Part shown: piece by piece, positions 9,213 through 17,964 of the stretch | Numbering within the stretch: the first letter of the stretch is position 1 | How the letters are laid out: the number at the start of each line of letters is the position of its first letter | Assembly (NCBI RefSeq): GCF_014190915.1 | Contig: NZ_JACHVU010000004.1 | Coordinates: forward strand, 310,001-374,000 | DNA length: 64,000 bases | Source: Mycolicibacterium iranicum | GTDB taxonomy: Bacteria; Actinomycetota; Actinomycetes; Mycobacteriales; Mycobacteriaceae | Reading direction: 5' to 3' | Program-made: the position numbers and the translations under genes | The notes under the pieces: generated by a model | Told to the model about the DNA's origin: nothing | Database searches by the model: none | The model's input: the letters and a program-made list of their open reading frames with translations, nothing else

Positions 9213-9234
9213 AAGTTAGGCTAGACGAAACCTT
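9213..9234 (-). promoter_or_regulatory. Candidate DtxR-family (MntR/IdeR-like) operator upstream of mntH
   Basis: The + strand reads AAGTTAGGCTAGACGAAACC, extended by TT. TTAGGCTAG resembles one half of the TTAGGTTAGGCTAACCTAA-type box bound by DtxR-family repressors, but the second half is degenerate. Its position 35 nt before an Nramp gene supports metal regulation. Which regulator binds cannot be told from sequence. Confidence 0.4.
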
Positions 9235-9270
9235 GCGGACGAGCCAGGGCAGGGTGCCGGACGGGGTGGG

Positions 9271-9510
9271 TCACCAGGGGCCGAGGCCGTAGGCGCCGAC
9301 CAGCGGCCACACGCCGATTCCCGTCCAACCGCCGTAGTTCCAGGGCGGCGGAGTGGTGGTGAGCTGGGTGCTGCCGTTGGTCTCGCAGAAGGTGACCGTC
9401 TTGCCGACGTCGGTGCAGTCAGGTGCGGCCGCGGCGGTGGGCGCCGCGATGAGGGCCAGGAAGGAAAGGCCGGTGGCGAGCCCGCATGCGGGGCGCACGA
9501 CGGATTTCAT
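9271..9510 (-). CDS. Small secreted protein, paralogue of the next gene upstream
   Basis: This is a 79-residue protein with a clear signal peptide (about residues 1-29, MKSVVRPACGLATGLSFLAL then IAAPTAAAAPD). The mature part of about 50 residues has two cysteines (PDCTDVG and TFCETNG), then a Ser/Thr-Pro stretch and a Trp/Gly/Tyr-rich tail (PPPWNYGGWTGIGVWPLVGA). The cysteine spacing and tail resemble the gene at 9526, pointing to tandem duplication. The function is unknown, and the protein is probably exported to the cell envelope. Confidence 0.7.
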   Translation of the reverse strand: MKSVVRPACGLATGLSFLALIAAPTAAAAPDCTDVGKTVTFCETNGSTQLTTTPPPWNYGGWTGIGVWPLVGAYGLGPW

Positions 9511-9525
9511 GAGACGAGGTTCGGA

Positions 9526-9774
9526 TCAGAAGATGTAGGGACCGTAGCCTTCCCACGGGAAGAAGCCGCCGCCGTACCACGGCTGCGCGTACTCGCCCGG
9601 GGTCGAGCTGATCTGGGCGTTGCCGGGGGATTCGCACACCTCGGTCCGGCCGCCGGCACCTGCGGAAGTGGTCGAGCAATTCGGCTGTGCCATCGCGGCC
9701 GGGGCGGCGATGATCGCCACGGAGGCACCGCCTGCGGCGAGGAGGGCGGCAAGAGTGCTCACGCGAGCCTTCAT
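9526..9774 (-). CDS. Small secreted protein, paralogue of the preceding feature
   Basis: This is an 82-residue protein starting at ATG 9774, with AAGGAT a few bases upstream as ribosome-binding site. An in-frame start at 9822 exists but would spoil the signal peptide. The export signal is MKARVSTLAALLAAGGASVA then IIAAPAAMAQPN. The mature part has two cysteines (QPNCSTT, EVCESPG) and an aromatic/Gly tail (PWYGGGFFPWEGYGPYIF). It shares the layout C-x(n)-C-E-x-(P/N)G-x-x-Q-x(S/T)-T-P with the 9271 gene. The function is unknown. Confidence 0.7.
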   Translation of the reverse strand: MKARVSTLAALLAAGGASVAIIAAPAAMAQPNCSTTSAGAGGRTEVCESPGNAQISSTPGEYAQPWYGGGFFPWEGYGPYIF

Positions 9775-9796
9775 TTCAGGATCCTTCCAGCAAGTG

Positions 9797-10873
9797 TCAA
9801 GGGTTAGCGTACAGACCTTCACCCGTTATGGGAGGCAACTCACGCGCAGTCACAATTCCCGGTGACGAATCGACCACGGCCGGAATGGCATTGACGACGC
9901 GGGCCGCGGTGGCGACCAGCCCGGCGTGGTTGTGGTCACCGTTCGGGCTGCTCAGGCACAGGTCCAGGGAGTAGGACGGCTCACCGGTGATCTCGATCCG
10001 GTAGGACCCGCCGTGCTGTGCCGGCTGCGGCCAGTCGGGGCAGAGGTCGTCGCGCAGGCGCGTGACGTGTTCCAGGACCACAGCGATGTTGCCGTCCTTC
10101 ATTCCGCGCACCTCGAAGCGGATCGCGGCGGTCGTGCCTTCCTCGATGCGTCCGGCTGCGATGTCGAACGCTTCGGGGGCCGGTACGCGTTCGTGCGTCT
10201 CGGTCACCTCGTCGAGCTCGATGCCGAGGCCGGCTGCCAACTGGCGCACCACGGAACCCCACGCGAGGCTCAGGACTCCCGGTTGCAGCAGCATCGGCGT
10301 CTCGTCGAGCGAGCCCCCGAACCCCATCACGTCGAACATCACGGCGGCGCTGTCATAGGTGTCGTAGTTGATGATCTCCATGCACCGGATCTGCTGCACG
10401 CTCTGGCAGGTGCCCGCCAGCGCCATCGGCAGCAGGTCGTTGGCGAAGCCGGGGTCGATGCCGTTGACGAAGATGCTGGCGTTGCCTGCCTTGGCCGCGT
10501 CCTCGATCGGTGCGATCAATTCCTCGGGCAGCACCTGCCAGGGGTGCTGGAGGAACACCGCGCTGCTGCCGACGATGTTCACGCCCGCGGCCAGGATGCG
10601 CCGGTAGTCCTCCAGTGCCTCGGGCAGGCGGTTGTCCGCCAGTGCCGTGTAGACGACGCACGCAGGCTGCGTGGCCAGCACCGCGTCGAGGTCGGTGGTC
10701 GCGAGCACGCCCGTCGAATCGTCAAGTCCGGCAAGCTCAGCCGCGTCCTTGCCGGCCTTGGCCTCCGAGGACACCCATACCGCGGTCAGGTCGAACCGGG
10801 AGTCGGTGATCAGCTGCCGGAGGGCATGCCTTCCGACGTTTCCGGTGCCGACGGCGGCGACTTTGATGGCCAT
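9797..10873 (-). CDS. DapB-like NAD(P)-dependent dehydrogenase
   Basis: This 358-residue protein has an N-terminal Rossmann fold (IKVAAVGTGNVGRHALRQLI) and a dihydrodipicolinate-reductase-like layout. FVNGIDPGFANDLLPMALAG and GFGGSLDETPMLLQPGVL are typical of the large mycobacterial paralogue group often named amine dehydrogenase-like, related to 2,4-diaminopentanoate dehydrogenase. The substrate is unknown. It lies 12 nt downstream of the SDR gene on the same strand and is probably co-transcribed, so the two may catalyse successive redox steps. Confidence 0.82.
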   Translation of the reverse strand: MAIKVAAVGTGNVGRHALRQLITDSRFDLTAVWVSSEAKAGKDAAELAGLDDSTGVLATTDLDAVLATQPACVVYTALADNRLPEALEDYRRILAAGVNIVGSSAVFLQHPWQVLPEELIAPIEDAAKAGNASIFVNGIDPGFANDLLPMALAGTCQSVQQIRCMEIINYDTYDSAAVMFDVMGFGGSLDETPMLLQPGVLSLAWGSVVRQLAAGLGIELDEVTETHERVPAPEAFDIAAGRIEEGTTAAIRFEVRGMKDGNIAVVLEHVTRLRDDLCPDWPQPAQHGGSYRIEITGEPSYSLDLCLSSPNGDHNHAGLVATAARVVNAIPAVVDSSPGIVTARELPPITGEGLYANP

Positions 10874-10885
10874 GACAGGTGCTCC

Positions 10886-11689
10886 TTACAGGTCGGGGAT
10901 CGGGAGTTCGAGATTGGGGAACGTGATTCCGCCGTCGACCTCCAGCGTCTTGCCGGTGAGGTAGGCCCCCGCCGGCGACGCGAGATAGACGGCGGCAGCG
11001 GCGATGTCGAGCGGATCGCCGAGACGCTTCATCGGGGTCGCCTTCTCCATGGGGTCCCGTAGGTCGTCGTTGCTCGCGACGATCTCGAGTGCCGAGGTCA
11101 GGATCGACCCGGGCGCGATCGCGTTGACGCGGATGCGGGGCGCGAGGTCCAGAGCCGACAGGCGGGTGTAATGCGCCAAGGCCGCCTTCGCGGTTCCGTA
11201 CGCCGCGAACCCGCGTCCTGCGACACGGCCCATGGTCGAGGTGATGTTGATGATGCTGCCGCCGCCGGAGCCTTCCAGCATCAGCGGTGCAGCGGCGGCC
11301 GTGAGTGCGTGCGCGGTCGCGACGTTGAACGCGAACGCGTCGCGCATGTCCTTGGCCGAGGTGTTGAGCAACGCGTTCGGCATCGTCCCGCCGACGTTGT
11401 TCACGACGATGTCTAGTTTGCCGAAGGCCTCGACGGCCTGGGCCGCGAGGGAGGCGGTGTCCTCGGAGTGGGCGAGGTCGGCGACGACGATGTGGGCGCG
11501 TCGTCCGGTGCCCGCGATCTGCTCGGCCACTTCCTCCAGCTGTGACTGCGTGCGCGCGGCAATCAGCACGTCAGCGCCGGCTTCGGCGAATGCCAGGGCC
11601 ATCGCGGCGCCGAGCCCGCGGCCCGCTCCGGTCACCACCGCCACCTGATCGTCGAGCCGGAATCGGTCCAGAATCACGTGCGCCTCCAT
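10886..11689 (-). CDS. SDR-family oxidoreductase
   Basis: This is a 267-residue classical short-chain dehydrogenase. The cofactor site is [23 protein letters not shown] follows in [10 protein letters not shown], and the catalytic Ser-Tyr-Lys is seen as [20 protein letters not shown]. The C-terminus ([19 protein letters not shown]) is typical of the 3-oxoacyl-ACP-reductase-like subgroup. Substrate not predictable. It is the first gene of a two-gene unit with the DapB-like dehydrogenase and is divergent from the repeat block at 11808. Confidence 0.88.
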   Translation of the reverse strand: MEAHVILDRFRLDDQVAVVTGAGRGLGAAMALAFAEAGADVLIAARTQSQLEEVAEQIAGTGRRAHIVVADLAHSEDTASLAAQAVEAFGKLDIVVNNVGGTMPNALLNTSAKDMRDAFAFNVATAHALTAAAAPLMLEGSGGGSIINITSTMGRVAGRGFAAYGTAKAALAHYTRLSALDLAPRIRVNAIAPGSILTSALEIVASNDDLRDPMEKATPMKRLGDPLDIAAAAVYLASPAGAYLTGKTLEVDGGITFPNLELPIPDL

Positions 11690-11807
11690 TGCGGTCCGTC
11701 GCCTGCCGGCGTCACGCTAGCAAGGAGCTCGCACCGATGTGGGCACTTTCTGGAACACGTTCTATTTCTGGTGGGGCGTGGGTGGCGCTGTGGCTACGCG
11801 GTCGCGA

Positions 11808-12180
11808 GCGCCCAACCCCCGCGGTCGCGAGTTCTGCGTGGTGGTCGTAGGACCGGGGTGTCGACAGCCCTGGTGCAGATTTCGGCGACGTGCCCCCGCG
11901 GCGCCCAACCCCCGCGGTCGCGAGTTCTGCGTGGTGGTCGTGCGAACGGGGTGTCGACAGCCCTGGCGCAGATCTCGGCGACGTGCGCCCACCGCCGCCC
12001 AACCCACGCGGTCGTGAGTTCTGCGTGGTGGTCGTGCGAACGGGGTGGCGACAGCCCTGGTGCAGATCTCGGCGACGCTTGCCCGCGGCGCCCAACCCAC
12101 GCGGTCGCGAGTTCTGCGTGGTGGTCGTGCGAACGGGGTGGCGACAGCCCTGGTGCAGATCTCGGCGACGCCTGCCCGCG
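11808..12180. repeat. Four tandem copies of a 93-94 bp repeat
   Basis: Units begin near 11808, 11901, 11995 and 12088, each starting GCGCCCAACCC or a close variant. Within each unit the order is CGCGGTCG, GAGTTCTGCGTGGTGGTCG, a GGGGTG-CGACAGCCCTGG segment, then CAGAT-TCGGCGACG. Copies differ at only a few positions, so the array is recent or kept uniform. All frames stay open through it, but this follows from the repeat composition; codon content does not suggest a protein. The GAGTTCTGCGTG core recurs in the 57-bp elements at 13098 and 13210. Confidence 0.85.
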
Positions 12181-12256
12181 GAAGTTATCCACAACCGCTG
12201 GGGACTACTCGACTGTGGGCGCGTTTACTGTCGGCGGCCCTGCCGACCATCAGCCC

Positions 12257-13111
12257 ATGCTGTATCCCTTCGTCGGTGCCGAGGCTGTGGCTGTCGGTGC
12301 GCTGACCCGCGGGCAACTGCGCTGGAACTATCGCGCCGTCGCACCAGGGATTTACCTGCCCAAGGCCGTCGAAGCAGATGTGCTGATCCGCGCCAAAGCG
12401 GCGTGGCTCTGGACCCGCCGTAGAGGTGTGATCAGCGGACGCGCGGCAGCGGCACTGCACGGCGCACGCTGGGTCGAGGCGGGGACGCCGATCGAGGTCA
12501 TCGCCGAGCACACGCGGCCGTGCCCCGGCATCATCGTCCGCGAAGAACGCGTCGGCGCCGACGAGATCACGACCGTGGGCGGGCTGGCGGTGACGACTCG
12601 GGCGCGCACGGCTCTCGACCTCGCCCGGCATCTTTCACGCGACAACGCTGTCTCGGCGTTGGATGCGCTCGCCAACGCCACGGGCGTCACGGCCGACCAG
12701 GCGTTTGCATTAGCGGCGAGATACCCTGGCGCACGCGGGATTCGACGGGCACGTGTGGCGATTGCCCTCATGGATGCCGGTGCCCAGTCGCCCCGCGAGA
12801 CCTGGCTGAGACTGCTGCTGATCGACGCCGGGCTTCCCGTTCCGCGGACGCAGGTGTGCGTCACCGACGGAGTGCGTGAGGTCTTCCTCGACATGGGCTA
12901 CGACGAGTTCAAAGTCGGTCTGGACTACGAGGGCTCGCATCACAGCACTGAGCGCAGCCAGTACGTGCGTGACATCGGCAGGTCGGAATTCATCGACGGG
13001 CAGGGCTGGATCGACATCAAGGTGGTTGCCGAACATTCGCGGACGTACATCCTGCGTCGCACCGAGGAAGCGCTCACCCGTCGCGGGTGGGTGTCGTCGA
13101 GTTCTGCGTGA
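12257..13111 (+). CDS. AbiEi-like/DUF559-like protein within a repeat-flanked island
   Basis: This is a 284-residue protein from ATG 12257; the frame is open far upstream through the tandem repeat, but that part is not protein-like. Residues about 1-110 (RGQLRWNYRAVAPGIYLP, RRRGVISGRAAAALHGARWV, GGLAVTTRARTALDLARHLS) match the AbiEi-type antitoxin domain with winged-helix ancestry. The C-terminal part (FLDMGYDEFKVGLDYEGSHH) resembles DUF559/Vsr-like nuclease folds, with acidic residues where a D...ExD core would sit. No AbiEii-type toxin gene adjoins it. Its last codons and stop lie inside a dispersed 57-bp repeat. Confidence 0.72.
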   Translation: MLYPFVGAEAVAVGALTRGQLRWNYRAVAPGIYLPKAVEADVLIRAKAAWLWTRRRGVISGRAAAALHGARWVEAGTPIEVIAEHTRPCPGIIVREERVGADEITTVGGLAVTTRARTALDLARHLSRDNAVSALDALANATGVTADQAFALAARYPGARGIRRARVAIALMDAGAQSPRETWLRLLLIDAGLPVPRTQVCVTDGVREVFLDMGYDEFKVGLDYEGSHHSTERSQYVRDIGRSEFIDGQGWIDIKVVAEHSRTYILRRTEEALTRRGWVSSSSA

Positions 13112-13154
13112 GGGCTGCGGATGCCCGCGTGCAGCGACCACCATGCAGAAGTCG
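13098..13154. repeat. 57-bp dispersed element, copy 1
   Basis: It begins CGAGTTCTGCGTGAGGGCTG and ends CGACCACCATGCAGAAGTCG, and the two ends are imperfect inverted repeats of each other (CGAGTTCTGCGTG against CATGCAGAAGTCG). It supplies the last codons and the stop of the AbiEi-like gene. It differs from copy 2 at one position. Confidence 0.85.
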
Positions 13155-13209
13155 AGAAGGCCCGGAGTCGGTCTGGTCTGCGTGGGCTCGCTGAAAGAAC
13201 CCGGATCGT

Positions 13210-13266
13210 CGAGTTCTGCGTGAGGGCTGTGGATGCCCGCGTGCAGCGACCACCATGCAGAAGTCG
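13210..13266. repeat. 57-bp dispersed element, copy 2
   Basis: It is identical to the copy at 13098 except for one C/T change, 112 bp further on, and ends 14 bp before the ku stop codon. The 13112-13279 interval holds these elements and no gene. The CGACCACCAYGCAGAA end is the reverse complement of the core of the 93-bp tandem units at 11808-12180. Confidence 0.85.
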
Positions 13267-13279
13267 CGGGCCGGCGGGG

Positions 13280-14233
13280 CTATTTCTTGGCCGGGGCCTT
13301 CTTGGCCGCCTTCTTCGCGGGTGCCTTCTTCGCCGCCGTTTTCTTGGCCGGGGCTTTCTTGGCCGCCTTCTTCGCGGGCTTGTCGTCAGAGTCAGAGTCC
13401 GAGTCGGAGTCCGAACTGCCAGACGACGACCTCGAACCGCCCTGCTTCCGCGCCTTCACGCTGGCTTCGAGCTTGGCCAGCAGATCCGAGACGTCTTCGG
13501 TCTCGTCGAGCTCCTGCGGCTGCTCCTCGGTGGTGAACGCTTCTCCGCCTTCGAGTTTCGCCTGGATCAGCTCGTGCAGCTGCTCCTGGTAGTCGTCGTG
13601 GTAGCGGTCGGGATTGAAGTCGTCGGTCATGGAGTCGACGACCTGGCTGGCCATCTTCAGCTCGGCGGGCTTGACGTCCACTTCTTTGTCGAGCACCGGA
13701 AAGTCGGGGTCGCGGATCTCGTCGGGCCACAGCAGCGTGTGGATCATCATCACGTCGCGCTTGCTGAAGTCCTTCACCCGCAGCGCCGCGAGCCGGGTCT
13801 TGTTGCGCAGCGCGAAGTTCACGATCGCGACCCGGTCGGTCTCGGCGAGCGTCTTGGCCAGCAGCACGTAGGACTTCGACGACTTGCCCTCGGGCTCCAA
13901 GAAATACGAGCGATCGAACATCAGCGGATCGAGGTCTCCCGCGGGCACGAACTCCAGCACCTCGATCTCGCGACTGCGCTCCTCCGGCAGCGTCGAGATG
14001 TCCTCGTCGGTGATGATCACCGTCTGGCCGTCGTCGGATTCGAAGGCCTTGGCGATGTCGCGGAACTCGACGACCTCGCCACACACCTCGCACACCCGCT
14101 TGTAGCGGATGCGTCCGTTGTCCTTCTCGTGGACCTGGTGGAACTTGATGTCGTGGTCCTCGGTGGCGCTGTACACCTTGACCGGGACGTTGACCAGCCC
14201 GAAGGCGATGGAACCCTTCCAGATGGACCGCAT
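13280..14233 (-). CDS. ku: Non-homologous end-joining DNA-binding protein Ku
   Basis: This 317-residue bacterial Ku begins MRSIWKGSIAFGLVNVPVKV. The Ku core spans about residues 1-250, with CEVCGEVVEFRDIAK, ALRNKTRLAALRVKDFSKRD and MMIHTLLWPDEIRDPDF. The C-terminus is a Ser/Asp run (about residues 270-283), then repeated Lys/Ala/Pro blocks such as KKAPAKKTAAKK. Such basic tails bind DNA and are typical of fast-growing mycobacteria. Ku encircles DNA ends and recruits LigD. Its ATG overlaps the stop of the kinase gene (TGATG). Counterpart of Rv0937c, with a longer tail. Confidence 0.96.
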   Translation of the reverse strand: MRSIWKGSIAFGLVNVPVKVYSATEDHDIKFHQVHEKDNGRIRYKRVCEVCGEVVEFRDIAKAFESDDGQTVIITDEDISTLPEERSREIEVLEFVPAGDLDPLMFDRSYFLEPEGKSSKSYVLLAKTLAETDRVAIVNFALRNKTRLAALRVKDFSKRDVMMIHTLLWPDEIRDPDFPVLDKEVDVKPAELKMASQVVDSMTDDFNPDRYHDDYQEQLHELIQAKLEGGEAFTTEEQPQELDETEDVSDLLAKLEASVKARKQGGSRSSSGSSDSDSDSDSDDKPAKKAAKKAPAKKTAAKKAPAKKAAKKAPAKK

Positions 14234-15165
14234 CAGCCCAGTATGTCCGATGCAGCCGCCGCATCGAGTGCGACGCGATCAGGAAGATCCGCGCCGGGTC
14301 GGGCGACGGTGAGAGCCGAGGCGAGGGTGCCGGCACGCACCGCGGCGGTGAGCGAGTCGGTCCCGATGTCCGTCAGTGGCCCGCGGCGGTCGGCGCCGAG
14401 CAGATCCATCGACCACAGCGCGTCGATGAGCCCCGTCATGAACGCGTCCCCGGCGCCCACGGTGTCCACCACATCGACATGCCCCGCAGGTACCCGCACC
14501 GTTCCGTTCGCACACATCGCCACGGCTCCGTCGGAACCCGAGGTCACGACCACGATCGAGGGCCCCAGTGCAAGCCACGTCGCCGCGATCTGCTCCGGGG
14601 TGCGCGTGGGGTCGATCCACCGCAGGTCCTCGTCGCTGACCTTGACCACGTCGGCGCTCTCCAGCAGGCGGTCGATGCGGGATCGTGCCGCGTCCGCGTC
14701 CGTGATCAGTGCCGGGCGGATGTTGGGGTCGAACGTGACCGTCGCCGACAACCGATAGGTGTCCACCAGGGCCTTCGTCGCCAGGCATCCCGGGTCCAGC
14801 ACCGCCGCGATCGATCCGGTGTGCAGGACGACCGGCGGCGCTGCCTCGGGGGTGCCGGACAGGGCCCAGTCGATGTCGAACTCGTATGTCGCCGACCCGG
14901 ACGCGTCGAGCACCGCGCGCGCCGTCGCTGTCCGGGACGCGGCGTCGCTTCCCGGAACGAGTTGCACGCCAGCACTTTCCGCATACTCGCGGATCCGCAC
15001 CCCGTGGGCGTCGGTGCCGATGTGGGTCAGGAAGTCGACGGGTCGTCCCAGCCTGGCCAGACCGACGGCGACATTCAGTGGGCTGCCGCCGACATATTCG
15101 CCGCGGACCTCGCCGTCGCGTTCCACGATGTCGATCAGTGCCTCACCGATGACGAGTGCCCTCAC
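14233..15165 (-). CDS. PfkB-family carbohydrate kinase
   Basis: This is a 310-residue kinase starting at GTG 15165 (VRALVIGEALIDIVERDGEV). PfkB signatures are GGSPLNVAVGLARLGRPV near the start and the C-terminal DTVGAGDAFMTGLIDALW, which holds the anion hole and catalytic Asp. It resembles fructokinases of the ribokinase superfamily, so fructose or a related sugar is likely, though not certain. It is co-transcribed with and overlaps ku, and divergent from ligD with only 41 nt between the starts. Confidence 0.9.
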   Translation of the reverse strand: MRALVIGEALIDIVERDGEVRGEYVGGSPLNVAVGLARLGRPVDFLTHIGTDAHGVRIREYAESAGVQLVPGSDAASRTATARAVLDASGSATYEFDIDWALSGTPEAAPPVVLHTGSIAAVLDPGCLATKALVDTYRLSATVTFDPNIRPALITDADAARSRIDRLLESADVVKVSDEDLRWIDPTRTPEQIAATWLALGPSIVVVTSGSDGAVAMCANGTVRVPAGHVDVVDTVGAGDAFMTGLIDALWSMDLLGADRRGPLTDIGTDSLTAAVRAGTLASALTVARPGADLPDRVALDAAAASDILG

Positions 15166-15206
15166 GAATTTGACGCTACCGCCTGACGAGCGGGTAATAC
15201 GTTGTT

Positions 15207-17474
15207 GTGGTGGACCGCTATGACCGGGTGAGGCTGACGAACCCGGACAAGGTGCTGTACCCGGCTGCGGGGACGACGAAGGCGCAGGTCTTCGAGTATT
15301 ACGTCGACGTCGCCGAGGCGATGCTGCCCCACATCGCCGGCCGGGCCGTGACACGTAAACGCTGGCCCAACGGCGTGGAGGAGCCCGCCTTCTTCGAGAA
15401 GCAGCTGGCGTCGTCGGCTCCCGACTGGCTCGACCGCGAAACCATCGTGCACAAGTCCGGCACGACCACCTACCCGGTCATCGACACGGTGGAAGGCCTG
15501 GCCTGGATCGCCCAGCAGGCCTCGCTCGAGGTACACGTGCCGCAGTGGCGGTTCGTCGACAAGGCCGTCGGACCGGCGACGCGGATCGTGTTCGACCTCG
15601 ATCCGGGGGAGGGCGTGACGTTCCGGCAGCTCTGCGAGGTCGCCCACGAGGTGCGCGAGCTGATCACCGACATCGGTCTGCGCACGTTTCCGCTGACCAG
15701 TGGCAGCAAGGGACTGCATCTCTACGTCCCGCTGCAGGATCCGATCAGCTCGCGCGGCGCCTCGGTACTGGCCAAGCGCGTCGCCCAGCAGCTCGAACAG
15801 ACGATGCCCAAGCGGGTGACCGCGACGATGACGCGGAGCCTGCGCGACGGCAAGGTGTTCCTCGACTGGAGCCAGAACAACGGGAACAAGACCACCATCG
15901 CTCCGTATTCGCTTCGCGGACGCGAACACCCGACGGTCGCCGCGCCGCGTACCTGGGAGGAGATCGAGGATCCCGACCTGCGGCACTTGACGTTCGACGA
16001 GGTGCTCGAACGTCTCGATCGCGACGGCGACCTGCTCGCCGACCTCGACGATCCCCTCCCGACGACCGACAAGCTCACGCGCTACCGCAGCATGCGCGAC
16101 ACCACCAAGACGCCCGAGCCGATTCCGGCCAAGGCGCCCAAGACCGGCAACAACGACAAGTTCGTGATCCAGGAGCACCACGCTCGCCGGCTGCATTACG
16201 ACTTCCGGTTGGAGCGCGACGGAGTCCTGGTGAGCTGGGCGGTGCCGAAGAACCTGCCCGAGACCCCGTCGGTGAACCACCTCGCGGTGCACACCGAGGA
16301 CCATCCGATGGAATACATCAACTTCGCCGGGGAGATCCCCAAGGGCGAGTACGGCGGCGGCGAGGTGTACATCTGGGACACCGGCACCTACGAGACGGAG
16401 AAGTTCACCGACCACGCACCTGACGGCCCGGCCAAGGGTGGCGAGGTGATCATCACGCTGCACGGCGAAAAGGTCGAGGGCCGTTATGCGTTGATCCAGA
16501 CCGACGGTAAGAACTGGCTGGCGCACCGAATGAAGGATCAGCAGCGCCCCACCGCCGCCGACCTGGCGCCGATGCTCGCCACGGAAGGTTCGATCGAACG
16601 ACTCACCAAGGGACAGTGGGCGTTCGAGGGAAAGTGGGACGGGTACCGCCTGCTCGTGGATGCCGATCACGGGAACCTGACGCTGCGCTCCCGGCGCGGG
16701 CGCGACGTGACGGCCGAGTATCCGCAATTAAGGGCACTGGCCGCCGATCTCGCCGACCACCACGTCATTCTCGACGGCGAGGCGGTCGCCCTCGACGAGT
16801 CCGGTGTGCCGAACTTCAGCGAGATGCAGAATCGCGCACGCTCCACCCGGGTGGAGTTCTGGGCGTTCGACATTCTGTTCCTCGACGGCCGATCCCTGCT
16901 GCGTGCCAAGTACTCCGACCGTCGCCGGCTGCTGGAGGCGCTGGCCGAAGGCGGGGGCGTGATCGTGCCGGACCCGCTCGACGGCGACGGTCCCGAGGCG
17001 ATGGAGTACGCGCGGTCGAAACGCTGGGAGGGCGTGATCGCCAAGAAGCGCGATTCGACGTATCAGCCCGGGCGGCGGTCGTCGGCCTGGATCAAGGACA
17101 AGATCTGGAAAACCCAGGAAGTGGTGATCGGCGGCTGGCGCGAGGGCACCGGCGGGCGGACGAGTGGAATCGGTGCGCTGGTGCTGGGCGTCCCCGACGA
17201 CGACGGGTCACTGCACTTCGTCGGTAGGGTGGGGACCGGTTTCACGGAGAAGGAGCTCGCGTCGCTGAAGAAGACGCTGATGCCGCTGCACACCGATGAA
17301 TCACCCTTCGCGGCAAGGCTTCCCACGCAGGACGCCAAGGGGGTGACGTTCGTGCGCCCCGAGCTGGTGGGGGAGGTGCGCTACAGCGAGCGCACCTCGG
17401 ACAACCGCCTGCGGCAGGCAAGCTGGCGAGGTCTGCGCGACGACAAGGTGCCCGACGAGGTCAGGTGGGAATAG
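15207..17474 (+). CDS. ligD: ATP-dependent DNA ligase D (LigD), polymerase-phosphoesterase-ligase
   Basis: This is a 755-residue multidomain NHEJ enzyme. The polymerase domain occupies about residues 1-290, with its metal-binding aspartates in [14 protein letters not shown] near residue 130. The 3'-phosphoesterase domain starts near residue 315 ([20 protein letters not shown]). The ligase domain begins near residue 450, with the adenylated lysine in [12 protein letters not shown] near residue 474. This order matches mycobacterial LigD (Rv0938, 759 residues). GTG starts at 15207 and 15210 are equivalent. It works with Ku on double-strand breaks. Its 3' end overlaps convergent rnhA by 14 nt. 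Confidence 0.97.
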   Translation: MVDRYDRVRLTNPDKVLYPAAGTTKAQVFEYYVDVAEAMLPHIAGRAVTRKRWPNGVEEPAFFEKQLASSAPDWLDRETIVHKSGTTTYPVIDTVEGLAWIAQQASLEVHVPQWRFVDKAVGPATRIVFDLDPGEGVTFRQLCEVAHEVRELITDIGLRTFPLTSGSKGLHLYVPLQDPISSRGASVLAKRVAQQLEQTMPKRVTATMTRSLRDGKVFLDWSQNNGNKTTIAPYSLRGREHPTVAAPRTWEEIEDPDLRHLTFDEVLERLDRDGDLLADLDDPLPTTDKLTRYRSMRDTTKTPEPIPAKAPKTGNNDKFVIQEHHARRLHYDFRLERDGVLVSWAVPKNLPETPSVNHLAVHTEDHPMEYINFAGEIPKGEYGGGEVYIWDTGTYETEKFTDHAPDGPAKGGEVIITLHGEKVEGRYALIQTDGKNWLAHRMKDQQRPTAADLAPMLATEGSIERLTKGQWAFEGKWDGYRLLVDADHGNLTLRSRRGRDVTAEYPQLRALAADLADHHVILDGEAVALDESGVPNFSEMQNRARSTRVEFWAFDILFLDGRSLLRAKYSDRRRLLEALAEGGGVIVPDPLDGDGPEAMEYARSKRWEGVIAKKRDSTYQPGRRSSAWIKDKIWKTQEVVIGGWREGTGGRTSGIGALVLGVPDDDGSLHFVGRVGTGFTEKELASLKKTLMPLHTDESPFAARLPTQDAKGVTFVRPELVGEVRYSERTSDNRLRQASWRGLRDDKVPDEVRWE

Positions 17475-17964
17475 CGCGGGCCGCGATCGCTTCCTGCATG
17501 CCGCGGGTGGCCAGCTGATCGGCGAGTTCGTTGTCGCCCACCCCTGAGTGTCCCTTCACCCAGAACCACTCGACCTCGTGGCGCGCGCACGCTTCCCGGA
17601 GTCGACGCCAGAGGTCGGCGTTCTTGACGGGCTGTTTGGCCGACGTCATCCAGCCGTTGCGCTCCCAGCCGAACACCCACTTGGTGATGCCGTTGCGGAC
17701 ATAGGTGCTGTCGGTGTGGATGTGCACGACCACCGGCCTCGTGAGCGCCTCCAGTGCCATGATCGGCGCCGTCAGTTCCATGCGGTTGTTGCTCGTCTCA
17801 CCGGGCTCGCCACCGCACATCTCGCGGACGTGGTGACGCTGTCGCAGCACGGCCCCCCAACCACCGGGCCCGGGATTGGGTCGGCATCCACCGTCGGTGT
17901 GGATGACGACGACGTCTTCGGGCATGCGCCCGAGGATAGGCATTGCGGCAGCCGGGTCCGTCAC
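17461..17964 (-). CDS. rnhA: Ribonuclease HI
   Basis: This protein has up to 167 residues. All RNase H catalytic acids are visible: D in [21 protein letters not shown] in [19 protein letters not shown] in [19 protein letters not shown], and the final D in [17 protein letters not shown]. It degrades RNA in RNA:DNA hybrids. GTG 17964 overlaps the stop of the VOC gene upstream (GTGA); ATG 17925 ([13 protein letters not shown]) would give a more standard N-terminus. Both remain possible. It is convergent with and overlaps ligD. Confidence 0.93.
   Translation of the reverse strand: MTDPAAAMPILGRMPEDVVVIHTDGGCRPNPGPGGWGAVLRQRHHVREMCGGEPGETSNNRMELTAPIMALEALTRPVVVHIHTDSTYVRNGITKWVFGWERNGWMTSAKQPVKNADLWRRLREACARHEVEWFWVKGHSGVGDNELADQLATRGMQEAIAARAIPT

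Noticed and set aside
11808..12180. CRISPR-like array
   Set aside because: Units are 93-94 bp and almost identical over the full length, without a short-repeat/unique-spacer structure, and no cas genes are near.
12185..12193. TTATCCACA, a perfect DnaA-box sequence
   Set aside because: It is a single copy next to repeats, with no dnaA/dnaN, AT-rich element or box cluster, so it does not mark an origin.
11678..12256. Open frame extending the AbiEi-like gene through the tandem repeats
   Set aside because: The extension consists of repeat translations rich in Arg/Pro/Ser, all frames are open in the array, and family members start at the MLYPF-type methionine at 12257.
13121..14758. Long open frame on the + strand opposite ku
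   Set aside because: It mirrors the codon pattern of ku and the kinase, is rich in repeated Val/His/Arg shadows and has no domain; ku on the other strand is certain.
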